A DNA stretch of 10,296 nucleotides from JAIBJP01 sp036506175 (lineage in GTDB: Bacteria > Actinomycetota > Thermoleophilia > Gaiellales > Gaiellaceae): assembly GCA_036506175.1 (NCBI GenBank), contig DASXSE010000008.1:1-10296 (forward strand), written 5' to 3'. This document shows positions 1 through 5,379 of the stretch, one piece after another; within the stretch, counting starts at the first letter, position 1; each line of letters opens with the position of its first letter. Both the position numbers and the translations under genes were made by a program. The notes under the pieces are model-generated. The model was not told where the DNA came from, ran no database searches, and saw only the letters and a list, made by a program, of their open reading frames with translations.

Positions 1-108
1 CTCACCGCTCGTAACCTGAAAATCCTGGGGCCGCCGCGGGCCTCCCTCCGCTTCGAGCGTATCGCCGAAAAGCGCACCCGTAGTGCGCGCAATGCGCCCG
101 CTTTGTGA
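1..108 (+). other. Unassigned left edge, open reading frame to a TGA
   Basis: One plus-strand frame is open from the window edge to a TGA at 106-108; the other two plus frames hit stops within the first 20 bases. Its third codon positions are fairly G/C-rich, so it could be the 3' end of a gene converging on the hydrolase gene at 122-916. The encoded tail is short, basic and not recognisable, and a terminator-like hairpin for the opposite strand lies inside it. It may equally be non-coding. I assign no function. Confidence 0.2.
68..88 (-). terminator. Putative intrinsic terminator after the FAH-family gene
   Basis: On the minus strand, GCGCAC and GTGCGC form a 6-bp all-Watson-Crick stem with a 5-nt loop (TACGG), followed at once by TTTT. 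It begins about 34 nt past the TAG stop of the hydrolase gene, where a rho-independent terminator for the minus-strand operon would be expected. The stem is short and the T-run is only four, so the call is moderate. Confidence 0.45.
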
Positions 109-121
109 CCTCGCCCGAGCC

Positions 122-916
122 CTACGCGACGACGTTTCGCAGGACGCCGATGCTTTCGATCTCGAGCTCGACAACATCACCCGAGCGAAGCCACCGTCCG
201 TCACCGTGCTCGAGGATGCATCCGGTCCCGACCGTCCCGGAGCCGAGGACGTCCCCCGGCACCAAGCGCGTGTCCCGGCCCGCGTGCTCCACGAGCTGGT
301 CCCACGTCCAGTGCATGTCCCCCAGATTGCCGCGAGAACGCTCCTCGCCGTTCACTCGGGCGACCATCTCGAGCCGCAAGTCGCCGAGCTCGTCCGGCGT
401 GACCAAAACCGGCCCGAGCGAGGTGGCGAAATCCTTCCCCTTGGCCGGCCCGAGTCCGACCGCCATCTCCATCTTCTGCAAATCGCGCGCCGACCAGTCG
501 TTGAGGACCGTGAACCCCGCGATGCCTCCATCCGCGCCCACGACTGCGGCTGCTTCAAGTTCATAGTCCCAGGCTGAGCTCTCGGAAGGAAACCGGATCT
601 CGTCGTCCGGCCCGAGGATCGCGGCCGGATTTGAGAAGTAGAAAACGGGGATCCGGTACCACTCCGGCGCCATCTCGAGCCCCCGTTGCGCACGAGCGCT
701 CTGAACATGCCGTTCGAATGCGTAGAAGTCCCGCACCGAAGGCGGCCAGGGAATGGGCGCCCGCAGCTGCACGTCGCCGAGCGCATGCTCGGCCACCTCC
801 TCGCCGCCGGACTCGAGCCACGCGCGCAAGGACGACGCCCCGAGCTCCACGACGCGGTCGCCTTCGATGCGGCCGGGCGCCGTGCGCCCCCCGGTCTCAA
901 AGGTACAAAGACGCAT
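122..916 (-). CDS. Fumarylacetoacetate hydrolase family protein
   Basis: This 264-residue cytosolic enzyme probably hydrolyses fumarylacetoacetate, or a close diketo acid, to fumarate and acetoacetate in the last step of tyrosine/homogentisate breakdown. The divalent-metal site of the family is visible: Asp63 in RDFYAFERH, Glu119 and Glu121 in DYELEA, and Asp140 in LNDWSARD. His70, spaced like the catalytic His of animal FAH, is also present. The stretch NDWSARDLQ...LGP.KGKDFATSLGP (139-169) resembles true fumarylacetoacetases more than FAHD1-type decarboxylases, although the protein lacks the longer N-terminal domain of the ~420-residue eukaryotic enzyme. The ATG at 914-916 has no clear Shine-Dalgarno and sits one base after a GC-only hairpin. 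The gene lies 50 bp after infA on the same strand, and HPPD lies upstream in the same run. The exact substrate within the FAH family is inferred from residues and context. Confidence 0.85.
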   Translation of the reverse strand: MRLCTFETGGRTAPGRIEGDRVVELGASSLRAWLESGGEEVAEHALGDVQLRAPIPWPPSVRDFYAFERHVQSARAQRGLEMAPEWYRIPVFYFSNPAAILGPDDEIRFPSESSAWDYELEAAAVVGADGGIAGFTVLNDWSARDLQKMEMAVGLGPAKGKDFATSLGPVLVTPDELGDLRLEMVARVNGEERSRGNLGDMHWTWDQLVEHAGRDTRLVPGDVLGSGTVGTGCILEHGDGRWLRSGDVVELEIESIGVLRNVVA

Positions 917-917
917 A

Positions 918-940
918 CGGCCCGAGTATCACCCGGGCCG
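918..940 (-). promoter_or_regulatory. GC-only hairpin directly before the FAH-family start
   Basis: On the minus strand, CGGCCCG and CGGGCCG form a 7-bp stem around a 9-nt loop (GGTGATACT), ending one base before the ATG at 916. There is no T-tract, so it is not a classical terminator. It lies where the ribosome binding site of the hydrolase gene would be, and that gene has no recognisable Shine-Dalgarno. It could limit translation, act as a processing or stabilising element after infA, or be a chance GC structure. The loop also contains a -10-like GATACT, compatible with a leaderless transcript. Confidence 0.35.
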
Positions 941-966
941 CATGTCAGTTACCAGCCGCGTGCCGC

Positions 967-1188
967 CTACTTGTAGCGGTAGACGATGCGGCCCCGGTCG
1001 AGGTCGTAGGGCGAGAGCTCGACCTTCACCCGGTCTCCGAGGAAGATCCGGATGCGATAGCGGCGCATCTTCCCGGCTGTGTAGCCGAGCGTCTCGTGGC
1101 CGTTGTCGAGGAGGACTCGGAACATTCGGTTCCGTAGAGCCTCGACGACCTCGCCCTCCATTTCGATCTTCTCTTCCTTGGCGGGGAT
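967..1188 (-). CDS. infA: Translation initiation factor IF-1 (apparent ATC start)
   Basis: IF-1 is an essential single OB-fold protein that binds the 30S A-site during initiation. The core is unmistakable: MFRVLLDNGHE, GKMRRYRIRI, GDRVKVELSPYD and the terminal RGRIVYRYK. The first ATG (1161) would give only 64 residues and start inside the conserved N-terminus. Reading upstream in frame adds PAKEEKIE, matching the usual A-K-E-E-x-I-E start of IF-1. The frame then meets an ATC at 1186-1188 and, three codons further on, the TAA of the upstream csp gene. From ATC the protein is 73 residues, the normal family length. An AGGAG (1194-1198) lies 5 nt before the ATC and overlaps the csp stop. There is no ATG, GTG or TTG in frame between that stop and 1161. 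I therefore annotate the ATC start; a single-base sequencing error at 1186 (ATG read as ATC) is the main alternative. Function is certain; the start is probable. Confidence 0.93.
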   Translation of the reverse strand: MPAKEEKIEMEGEVVEALRNRMFRVLLDNGHETLGYTAGKMRRYRIRIFLGDRVKVELSPYDLDRGRIVYRYK

Positions 1189-1193
1189 GTTGA

Positions 1194-1200
1194 CTCCTTA
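1194..1200 (-). promoter_or_regulatory. Shine-Dalgarno of infA overlapping the csp stop codon
   Basis: The minus strand reads TAAGGAG: the TAA ends csp, and its AA runs into AGGAG, the ribosome binding site for infA, 5 nt from the ATC codon at 1188. This decides the infA start, because the internal ATG at 1161 has only a weaker purine-rich stretch before it. The overlap implies translational coupling of csp and infA. Confidence 0.65.
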
Positions 1201-1404
1201 CTGGATCGGGGCGACGTTCGTCGCCTCCGGCCCCTTCTGGCCCTCGCGGGCTTCGTACTCGACCTTCGCCCCTTCCGTAAGGCTCTTGAAGCCCTCGCCG
1301 GCGATGTTCGAATGGTGGACGAAGAGATCCTTGTCTCCTTCGTCCGGGCTGATGAAGCCATAGCCCTTCGAGTCGTTGAACCACTTGACGGTTCCGGTTG
1401 CCAT
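1198..1404 (-). CDS. Cold-shock domain protein (CspA family)
   Basis: This 68-residue single cold-shock domain protein is an OB-fold RNA/ssDNA chaperone that melts RNA secondary structure. The N-terminal MATGTVKWFND, RNP1-type KGYGFISP (about 13-20) and RNP2-type LFVHHSNI (about 36-43) are all present, and the C-terminus GPEATNVAPIQ is the usual CspA ending. The ATG at 1402-1404 is chosen over an in-frame GTG at 1431 because the family starts there and a consensus AAGGAGG lies 9 nt upstream; the GTG lies inside the loop of the leader hairpin. The gene is 97 bp after HPPD and 9 bp before the infA start. Its Shine-Dalgarno is completely inside a 14-bp hairpin, described separately. That is notable because CspA-family proteins melt such structures and can act as antiterminators. 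The high-confidence part is the family; cold inducibility is not shown by the sequence. Confidence 0.95.
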   Translation of the reverse strand: MATGTVKWFNDSKGYGFISPDEGDKDLFVHHSNIAGEGFKSLTEGAKVEYEAREGQKGPEATNVAPIQ

Positions 1405-1406
1405 AG

Positions 1407-1449
1407 AAAAACACCTCCTTACCCAACTCACGAACGGGTAAGAAGGTGT
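1407..1449 (-). promoter_or_regulatory. SD-sequestering hairpin with U-run in the csp leader (attenuator or thermoswitch candidate)
   Basis: On the minus-strand RNA, ACACCUUCUUACCC (1449-1436) pairs with GGGUAAGGAGGUGU (1424-1411) over 14 bp, with a single G-U wobble and an 11-nt loop. The 3' arm contains the complete Shine-Dalgarno AAGGAGG (1420-1414) of the cold-shock gene. The stem ends in a U followed by UUUUCU and the AUG at 1404. The element therefore has the form of both an intrinsic terminator (stem plus a 5-U run) and an RBS sequestrator. Either way, csp expression should depend on melting this stem. Pairing is read directly from the sequence; regulatory action is inferred. Confidence 0.7.
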
Positions 1450-1456
1450 GACCTCC
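1442..1456 (-). promoter_or_regulatory. Alternative upstream hairpin competing for the csp anti-SD arm
   Basis: On the minus-strand RNA, GGAGGU (1456-1451) can pair with ACCUUC (1447-1442) around a 3-nt loop, giving 6 bp with one G-U. ACCUUC is part of the arm that sequesters the true csp Shine-Dalgarno, so the two structures exclude each other. GGAGGU also duplicates the real SD. The long stem should win at equilibrium, so any role would be kinetic, temperature-dependent or protein-assisted. Chance is possible, since the element is short. Confidence 0.3.
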
Positions 1457-1501
1457 GGTACTCGCCCTGGTTTTCGGTCTCCAGTGTAGCGGCGGCGGCC
1501 G

Positions 1502-2596
1502 CTAAAGGTTGCCGCGCAGGGCCTGCTCGCGCTCGATGGCCTCGAAAAGCGCCTTGAAGTTGCCGTCGCCGAACCCGCGCGCCCCGTGGCGCTCGATCAC
1601 CTCGAAGAAAAGAGTGGGTCGGTCCTGTGCCGTCTTCGTGAAGATCTGCAGCAGATAGCCGTCGTCGTCCCGGTCGACCAGGATCTTGTGCTCGCGCAGC
1701 TCGGCGTAGTCCTCCTCGATCTCACCCACTCGGTCGGGCGCGTCCTCGTAGTACGTATCCGGCGTGTCGAGGAACAGAAGCCCGCGCTCCTTCAGGTTCT
1801 GAACGGTGGCCACGATGTTGTTGGTCGTCAGCGCGATGTGCTGCGCGCCGGCACCGCCGTAGAACTCGATGTACTCCTCGATCTGGCTCTTGCGCTTGCC
1901 CTCGGCGGGCTCGTTGATCGGGAACTTGATCTTCCCCTCGCCGTCCGACATGACCTTGGACATGAGAGCCGAATACTCCGTCTGGATCTGGTCGTCGCCG
2001 AAGTGGAGGATGTTCGTCATCCCGAAGACGCGCTCGTAGAACTCGACCCAGTCGTCCATCCGGCCAAGCTCCACGTTGCCGACGATGTGGTCGATGTCCA
2101 CCAACCCCGCGTCACCCCGCGCCTGTCCGTTCGAAGAAACCGAGACGAACCCGGGCAAGAAGGGCCCGTCGTAACCAGAGCGGTCGACGAAGGTGTGGAT
2201 CGTGTCGCCGTACGTGGCGATCGCCGAGAGCTCGACGGAACCGTGCTCGTCCTCGACCCTGTTCGGCTCGCGGATGCCCCGGGCCCCGCGCTGCACCGCT
2301 TGCCGGTACGCCTCTGTCGCATCGGGCACCGCGAGGGAGATGTCCTTCACGCCGTCGCCGTGCCGTGCGTGATGGCGCGTGATCTCGTGCTCCTCACGTA
2401 GAGCGCTCGTGACGACAAGCCTGATATCCCCCTGCTCGAGGACGTAGGAAGCCCGGTCCCTCACGCCCGTCTCGGGTCCGGAATACGCGGTCCGCGTGAA
2501 CCCGAACAAGCGCTCGTAGAAGTACGCGGCCTGCTTCGCGTTTCCGACCCACAGCTCGACGTGATCCCAGCCTTCAAGCGGCATGAAGTCGGTCAT
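1502..2596 (-). CDS. hppD: 4-hydroxyphenylpyruvate dioxygenase
   Basis: This 364-residue non-haem Fe(II) dioxygenase converts 4-hydroxyphenylpyruvate to homogentisate, the committed step of tyrosine catabolism. It has two glyoxalase/VOC-type halves, and the C-terminal half carries the iron triad: His170 (VDIDHIVGNV), His253 (GAQHIALTT) and Glu332 (LFFEVIER). The spacings of 83 and 79 residues are those I recall for the Streptomyces enzyme. The C-terminal gating helix region (GARGFGDGNFKALFEAIE, 338-355) is intact, as are the substrate-binding-type segments around 240-262. The ATG at 2594-2596 has GAGG 5 nt upstream. The gene begins 12 bp after the permease stop, and the permease 3' end runs up to its ribosome binding site, so the two are probably co-transcribed. 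The FAH-family enzyme lies further down the same strand. Homogentisate dioxygenase and maleylacetoacetate isomerase are not in the window. Confidence 0.97.
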   Translation of the reverse strand: MTDFMPLEGWDHVELWVGNAKQAAYFYERLFGFTRTAYSGPETGVRDRASYVLEQGDIRLVVTSALREEHEITRHHARHGDGVKDISLAVPDATEAYRQAVQRGARGIREPNRVEDEHGSVELSAIATYGDTIHTFVDRSGYDGPFLPGFVSVSSNGQARGDAGLVDIDHIVGNVELGRMDDWVEFYERVFGMTNILHFGDDQIQTEYSALMSKVMSDGEGKIKFPINEPAEGKRKSQIEEYIEFYGGAGAQHIALTTNNIVATVQNLKERGLLFLDTPDTYYEDAPDRVGEIEEDYAELREHKILVDRDDDGYLLQIFTKTAQDRPTLFFEVIERHGARGFGDGNFKALFEAIEREQALRGNL

Positions 2597-2608
2597 GGAA
2601 TCCTCAGT

Positions 2609-3505
2609 TTAATCGACGCTTGGCGCGGGCGGCTGTGCGCGTCTGGCCAGCAGGATCCCGGCTCCGATGACGAGCCCGCCCACCACCTGGAGAGCGCCGA
2701 GCTTCTCCGACAAGACGAGCGTCGCGAAGAACGCTCCCAAGAAGGGCTGCAGGTTCGCGTAGAGCGCCGAGCGCGCTGCACCAACCCGGTCGATGGCCGT
2801 GAACCACATGATGTTGGTGAACACGAGGCTGAAGAACAGGCTGTAGAAGAACGCGCCCCAGGCGAGCGCGCTCAGGCTCGACCAGTCCTGGCTGATCAGC
2901 TGCTCGAAGGCGGATGCGAGCAAGGGCACCGAACCGACCAGCAGCATGAAAGCGCTGATCCTGTAGGGCGAATAGCGGCGCATGAGCGGCCCCATGGCCA
3001 CGGAATAGGCCGCCCAGGTGACCGAGGCCACGAGCCCGAGCAGGATTCCGCCGAGGTCGCTCCCGATGCCGCCCCTCGCCCCGAGAGCGACGAGAGCGAC
3101 TCCCGAGAAGGACACAACCGTGGCGAACCAGTGTCGAAGGTGCAAACGCTCCTGCCCGAGCGCCTGGGCGATCAGCGCGACGAAGATGGGCAGCGTCCCG
3201 AACATGAGCGCAACCGTGGCCGCGGTCGTGAGCCGCACGGCATAGACGAAGGAGAGCTGGTTGAGCCAGATGCCGGCTGCGGCGGCGCCGGTCATCAGGA
3301 GCACGTCCGCGCGCCGGACGACGAGGCTCCCTTCGCGAACGTACGTGAAGCCGGAGAAGAGAAGGGCCCCGATCGCGAAGCGTACGGACGAGTAGGCGAG
3401 CGGCTCCCACCCGTGCGTCAGGCCGTACTTGACGACGGTGAAGTTGAAGCTCCAGAAGCAAACGGTGACGAGGAGGAGGACGTCTGCAGGGACTCGGTGC
3501 CGCAC
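2609..3505 (-). CDS. EamA/DMT-superfamily permease
   Basis: This inner-membrane drug/metabolite transporter has two tandem EamA repeats and about ten predicted membrane segments. Hydrophobic stretches run from DVLLLVTVCFWSFNFTVVKYGL through to GALQVVGGLVIGAGILLARR at the C-terminus. The second repeat opens near GGILLGLVASVTWAAYSV and contains the typical ANLQPFLGAFFATLVLSEKL loop-helix. I place the start at GTG 3503-3505 (298 residues) because family members begin a few residues before the first membrane helix and because this leaves about 120 bp of divergent intergenic DNA. An upstream ATG at 3574 would add 23 uncharacteristic residues and leave only about 50 bp. Neither start has a strong Shine-Dalgarno. 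The gene precedes HPPD by 12 bp, so transport of an aromatic amino acid or keto acid is a reasonable guess, but the substrate cannot be read from the sequence. Confidence 0.88.
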   Translation of the reverse strand: MRHRVPADVLLLVTVCFWSFNFTVVKYGLTHGWEPLAYSSVRFAIGALLFSGFTYVREGSLVVRRADVLLMTGAAAAGIWLNQLSFVYAVRLTTAATVALMFGTLPIFVALIAQALGQERLHLRHWFATVVSFSGVALVALGARGGIGSDLGGILLGLVASVTWAAYSVAMGPLMRRYSPYRISAFMLLVGSVPLLASAFEQLISQDWSSLSALAWGAFFYSLFFSLVFTNIMWFTAIDRVGAARSALYANLQPFLGAFFATLVLSEKLGALQVVGGLVIGAGILLARRAQPPAPSVD

Positions 3506-3627
3506 GGCCGCGAAGGCTATGAGAGACCTCTTGGTCCCAAACGGACAATTGACAGGCGCCGCGGTAGGCCGCATCGTTGAAGACGGCTGCGCCCGCCGGC
3601 CTCGAGACCAATCGACCGAGGGGCAAC
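3506..3627. promoter_or_regulatory. Divergent intergenic region (permease versus lipoprotein)
   Basis: This stretch separates the minus-strand permease operon from the plus-strand lipoprotein operon and must hold promoters for both. A consensus -35-like TTGACA lies at 3549-3554 on the plus strand, but the hexamer 17 bp downstream (CATCGT) is a poor -10. On the minus strand a TTGTCC (3548-3543) is a possible -35, also without a good -10. A CAATTG palindrome lies at 3546-3551. No convincing operator is visible. The promoters are inferred from gene orientation more than from motif strength. Confidence 0.35.
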
Positions 3628-4770
3628 GTGGCGCTCAACAGACTTTCGCTTCCGGCAGTCGTCCTCGCCGTCATCGCGACCGCATGTGGCACGGCGGAGA
3701 GCACGACCTCCCCCCGCGCCGAAGGACATCCCCAAGGAATCTACGCGGTGGGGGCGCAAGTCTTCGGGCTTGACGGCCAGAGCGTTCGGCTCGCCAGCGC
3801 GCCGGTGGCGCCGCTCGCCGGCTGGCTGACGCCTGCCGCCGTCCCCTCGTCCGATCACCGCTACCTCGCCTACAACGCGTGGAAGGAGCTACGCCACGAC
3901 GATCCCTCGCTCTCGTGGTCGGACCAGGGCATCGAGCGCGGCGACGCGCTCGCCACACCATCGATCAGGATCTACGACCTCGCCACCGGAACCGACCAGG
4001 TGCTGGAAAAGGGCGCCTTCTCGGTCGCCTGGCGCGACGACGGTGCGCTCGCGTACTTCAGGGGAGCAGAACGCGACTACCGCGCCGGCATCGTCTACGA
4101 CGGAGACGTCTTCGTTCGCTCTTCGCTCGTCGATGAGCCGGTCAGGTGGTCGTCGGCCCGAGCGCGCTACATCGTCGCCGGCTGGGCAGGCAAGACGCTC
4201 GTCGTCTACCGCGAGAGAGAAGGAGAGGCACTCGATGTCTTGGCCTTCGACGGACCCGGCCAGATGCGCGTGCTCGCCGCGAACTCCGCGCTCGTCGCCG
4301 TGAGCCCCGACGGGCGTCAGGCCTTCGTCGAGCAGGGGCCCGCTCAAAGCCGTCCGATGGTCCGCACCCTCGAGATCGCTACCGGCAAACAGCTCGCCAA
4401 GCTCGATCTCACGCGCGTCGATCCAGCGGTTGGAGCCGTCGGTTACGCAGGTGATTGGCGTGGCGATCGCGTTGTTGCCTCGTCCGCCTCCGGCCTGGCC
4501 GTTTTCAGGGTCGGCGCGGGGACGATCGCCCTCGAACAAACCCTGCGGGTGAAGAGCCCCGGCCTCTCGGAGCCTCGCTTCGCAGCCGCCTCCCCACAAC
4601 ACGTCACTGCTTGGGCGAGCACCCGAAGCGGAGGCGTCCTCTACGACTGCGACCGCAAGACAAGCCGTTGCACGAGGTTCACTCCGGTCCCGCGAGCGCG
4701 CGGGGTCCACGGTTTCCCTGTCTGGCGCCGCAACCTCTACAACCCCAGCCGCCCGCTGCAGGAGGGATAG
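3628..4770 (+). CDS. Predicted lipoprotein with beta-propeller-like repeats, unknown function
   Basis: The 380-residue product is probably exported and lipid-anchored. Residues 1-20 form a short basic start, a hydrophobic core (LPAVVLAVIATA) and a lipobox-like ATAC with Cys20, followed by a Ser/Thr-rich linker. The rest shows repeated beta-strand blades of the TolB/WD-like kind: SDHRYLAYNAW, IRIYDLATGTDQVLE, FSVAWRDDGALAYF, VAVSPDGRQAFVEQ and VRTLEIATGKQLAKL. A late CDRKTSRC segment could hold a disulfide. I choose GTG 3628 because GAGGGG lies 6 nt upstream and it puts the signal peptide at the N-terminus; an in-frame TTG at 3577 would bury it behind 17 residues. Its stop overlaps the leader of the next secreted protein. 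A sensor, scaffold or cell-wall partner role is possible, but I recognise no enzyme. The lipobox has Ala at -3, which is permitted but not ideal. Confidence 0.8.
   Translation: MALNRLSLPAVVLAVIATACGTAESTTSPRAEGHPQGIYAVGAQVFGLDGQSVRLASAPVAPLAGWLTPAAVPSSDHRYLAYNAWKELRHDDPSLSWSDQGIERGDALATPSIRIYDLATGTDQVLEKGAFSVAWRDDGALAYFRGAERDYRAGIVYDGDVFVRSSLVDEPVRWSSARARYIVAGWAGKTLVVYREREGEALDVLAFDGPGQMRVLAANSALVAVSPDGRQAFVEQGPAQSRPMVRTLEIATGKQLAKLDLTRVDPAVGAVGYAGDWRGDRVVASSASGLAVFRVGAGTIALEQTLRVKSPGLSEPRFAAASPQHVTAWASTRSGGVLYDCDRKTSRCTRFTPVPRARGVHGFPVWRRNLYNPSRPLQEG
4761..4766 (+). promoter_or_regulatory. Shine-Dalgarno of the secreted YkuD-like gene, inside the lipoprotein 3' end
   Basis: GGAGGG lies 6 nt before the ATG at 4773 and is part of the last codons of the lipoprotein gene, whose TAG is at 4768-4770. 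With only 2 nt between stop and start, the two genes must share an mRNA and are probably translationally coupled. This fixes the start at 4773 rather than at any upstream position in the long open frame. Confidence 0.75.
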
Positions 4771-4772
4771 CC

Positions 4773-5357
4773 ATGCGGGCCTTCGTGCTCGCGGCCATGG
4801 TCGCTGCGTTCGCCTGCGCAGGACCGGCCCAGGCCGCCAACGGATGGTGGACGTTCGAACGCATCTCCAACACGAACTCGACGCTGACGTGGAAATGGAC
4901 GTATCCGCCCAGCCCGACGCAATACACGCGCAGCTGGCGGGCAGGGTCGGGCACCACGCAGAACGAGTGCCGGCGCGCCGAGGGCTGGCTGCCCGTGGGC
5001 TGGTACTCCCAGTGGGGCCACTGGAACCATTACGACGGCTCGTCCATTCGTGGCCGGGTGTGGTGGCTGCAGGACAAGTACTGCTGGGACGGCGTGACGA
5101 AGCGCACTGAGCTCTTCATTCACAGCGAGGAGACCGCTTCGAACGGACAGAGCTGCACGTCGGCCTACGACGACCCGTTCTGCTGGGAGCGCGCTGCCGA
5201 CTACTACTCGCTGGGTTGCATCAAGCTCGCGCGTCCGAGTCCCGTCGCCGATTTCCCGAATGACCTCGGTAACGCCCACTCCGTCTATCACAGCTACGGA
5301 GGCTCGACCGACCACGGCGCCTTCTCGGACGCGTACGAGCTCTACGTCTTCGATTAG
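4773..5357 (+). CDS. Secreted protein with L,D-transpeptidase-like SxGC motif
   Basis: The 194-residue product has a clear Sec-type signal peptide (MRAFVLAAMVAAFACAGPAQA, probable cleavage after Ala21 or nearby) and a Trp/Tyr-rich mature part. FIHSEE (115-120) and YSLGCIKL (145-152) resemble the His and [S/T]HGC[IV]R[LM] motifs of YkuD L,D-transpeptidases and DUF2778-like relatives, with Cys149 as possible nucleophile and His117 as partner. Two points differ from the canonical family. The His before Gly-Cys is Leu, and the His-to-motif gap is longer, with two extra cysteines (128 and 137) that may form a disulfide. Cys66 and Cys104 could form another. A peptidoglycan cross-linking or cleaving role is therefore a hypothesis. 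The gene is coupled to the upstream lipoprotein, which would place both at the cell envelope. Confidence 0.8.
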   Translation: MRAFVLAAMVAAFACAGPAQAANGWWTFERISNTNSTLTWKWTYPPSPTQYTRSWRAGSGTTQNECRRAEGWLPVGWYSQWGHWNHYDGSSIRGRVWWLQDKYCWDGVTKRTELFIHSEETASNGQSCTSAYDDPFCWERAADYYSLGCIKLARPSPVADFPNDLGNAHSVYHSYGGSTDHGAFSDAYELYVFD

Positions 5358-5379
5358 CCGTTCGTTAGGGTTCGCGGCG

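Noticed and set aside
11..30. tRNA-Phe-like anticodon loop text (CTGAAAATCC at 16-25)
   Set aside because: The flanking bases do not form an anticodon stem, and there is no T-arm sequence or acceptor stem; chance resemblance.
1405..1431. GTG at 1431 as the csp start (nine extra residues)
   Set aside because: The codon lies in the loop of the leader hairpin, the added residues would be encoded by the SD arm, and CspA proteins start at the later ATG.
1586..2401. Long plus-strand open frame of 271 codons opposite HPPD
   Set aside because: It is antisense to a clear HPPD gene with an intact iron triad. Long antisense frames are common in GC-rich genes, and its product is a low-diversity Val/Asp/Leu/Arg protein without recognisable motifs.
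2561..3580. Plus-strand open frame of 339 codons opposite the permease
   Set aside because: The product is extremely Glu/Arg/Gly/Pro-rich, the typical complement of a hydrophobic membrane gene, and it has no ribosome binding site.
3577..3627. TTG start extending the lipoprotein by 17 residues
   Set aside because: It would place the signal peptide internally and has no good SD, while GTG 3628 has GAGGGG at suitable spacing.
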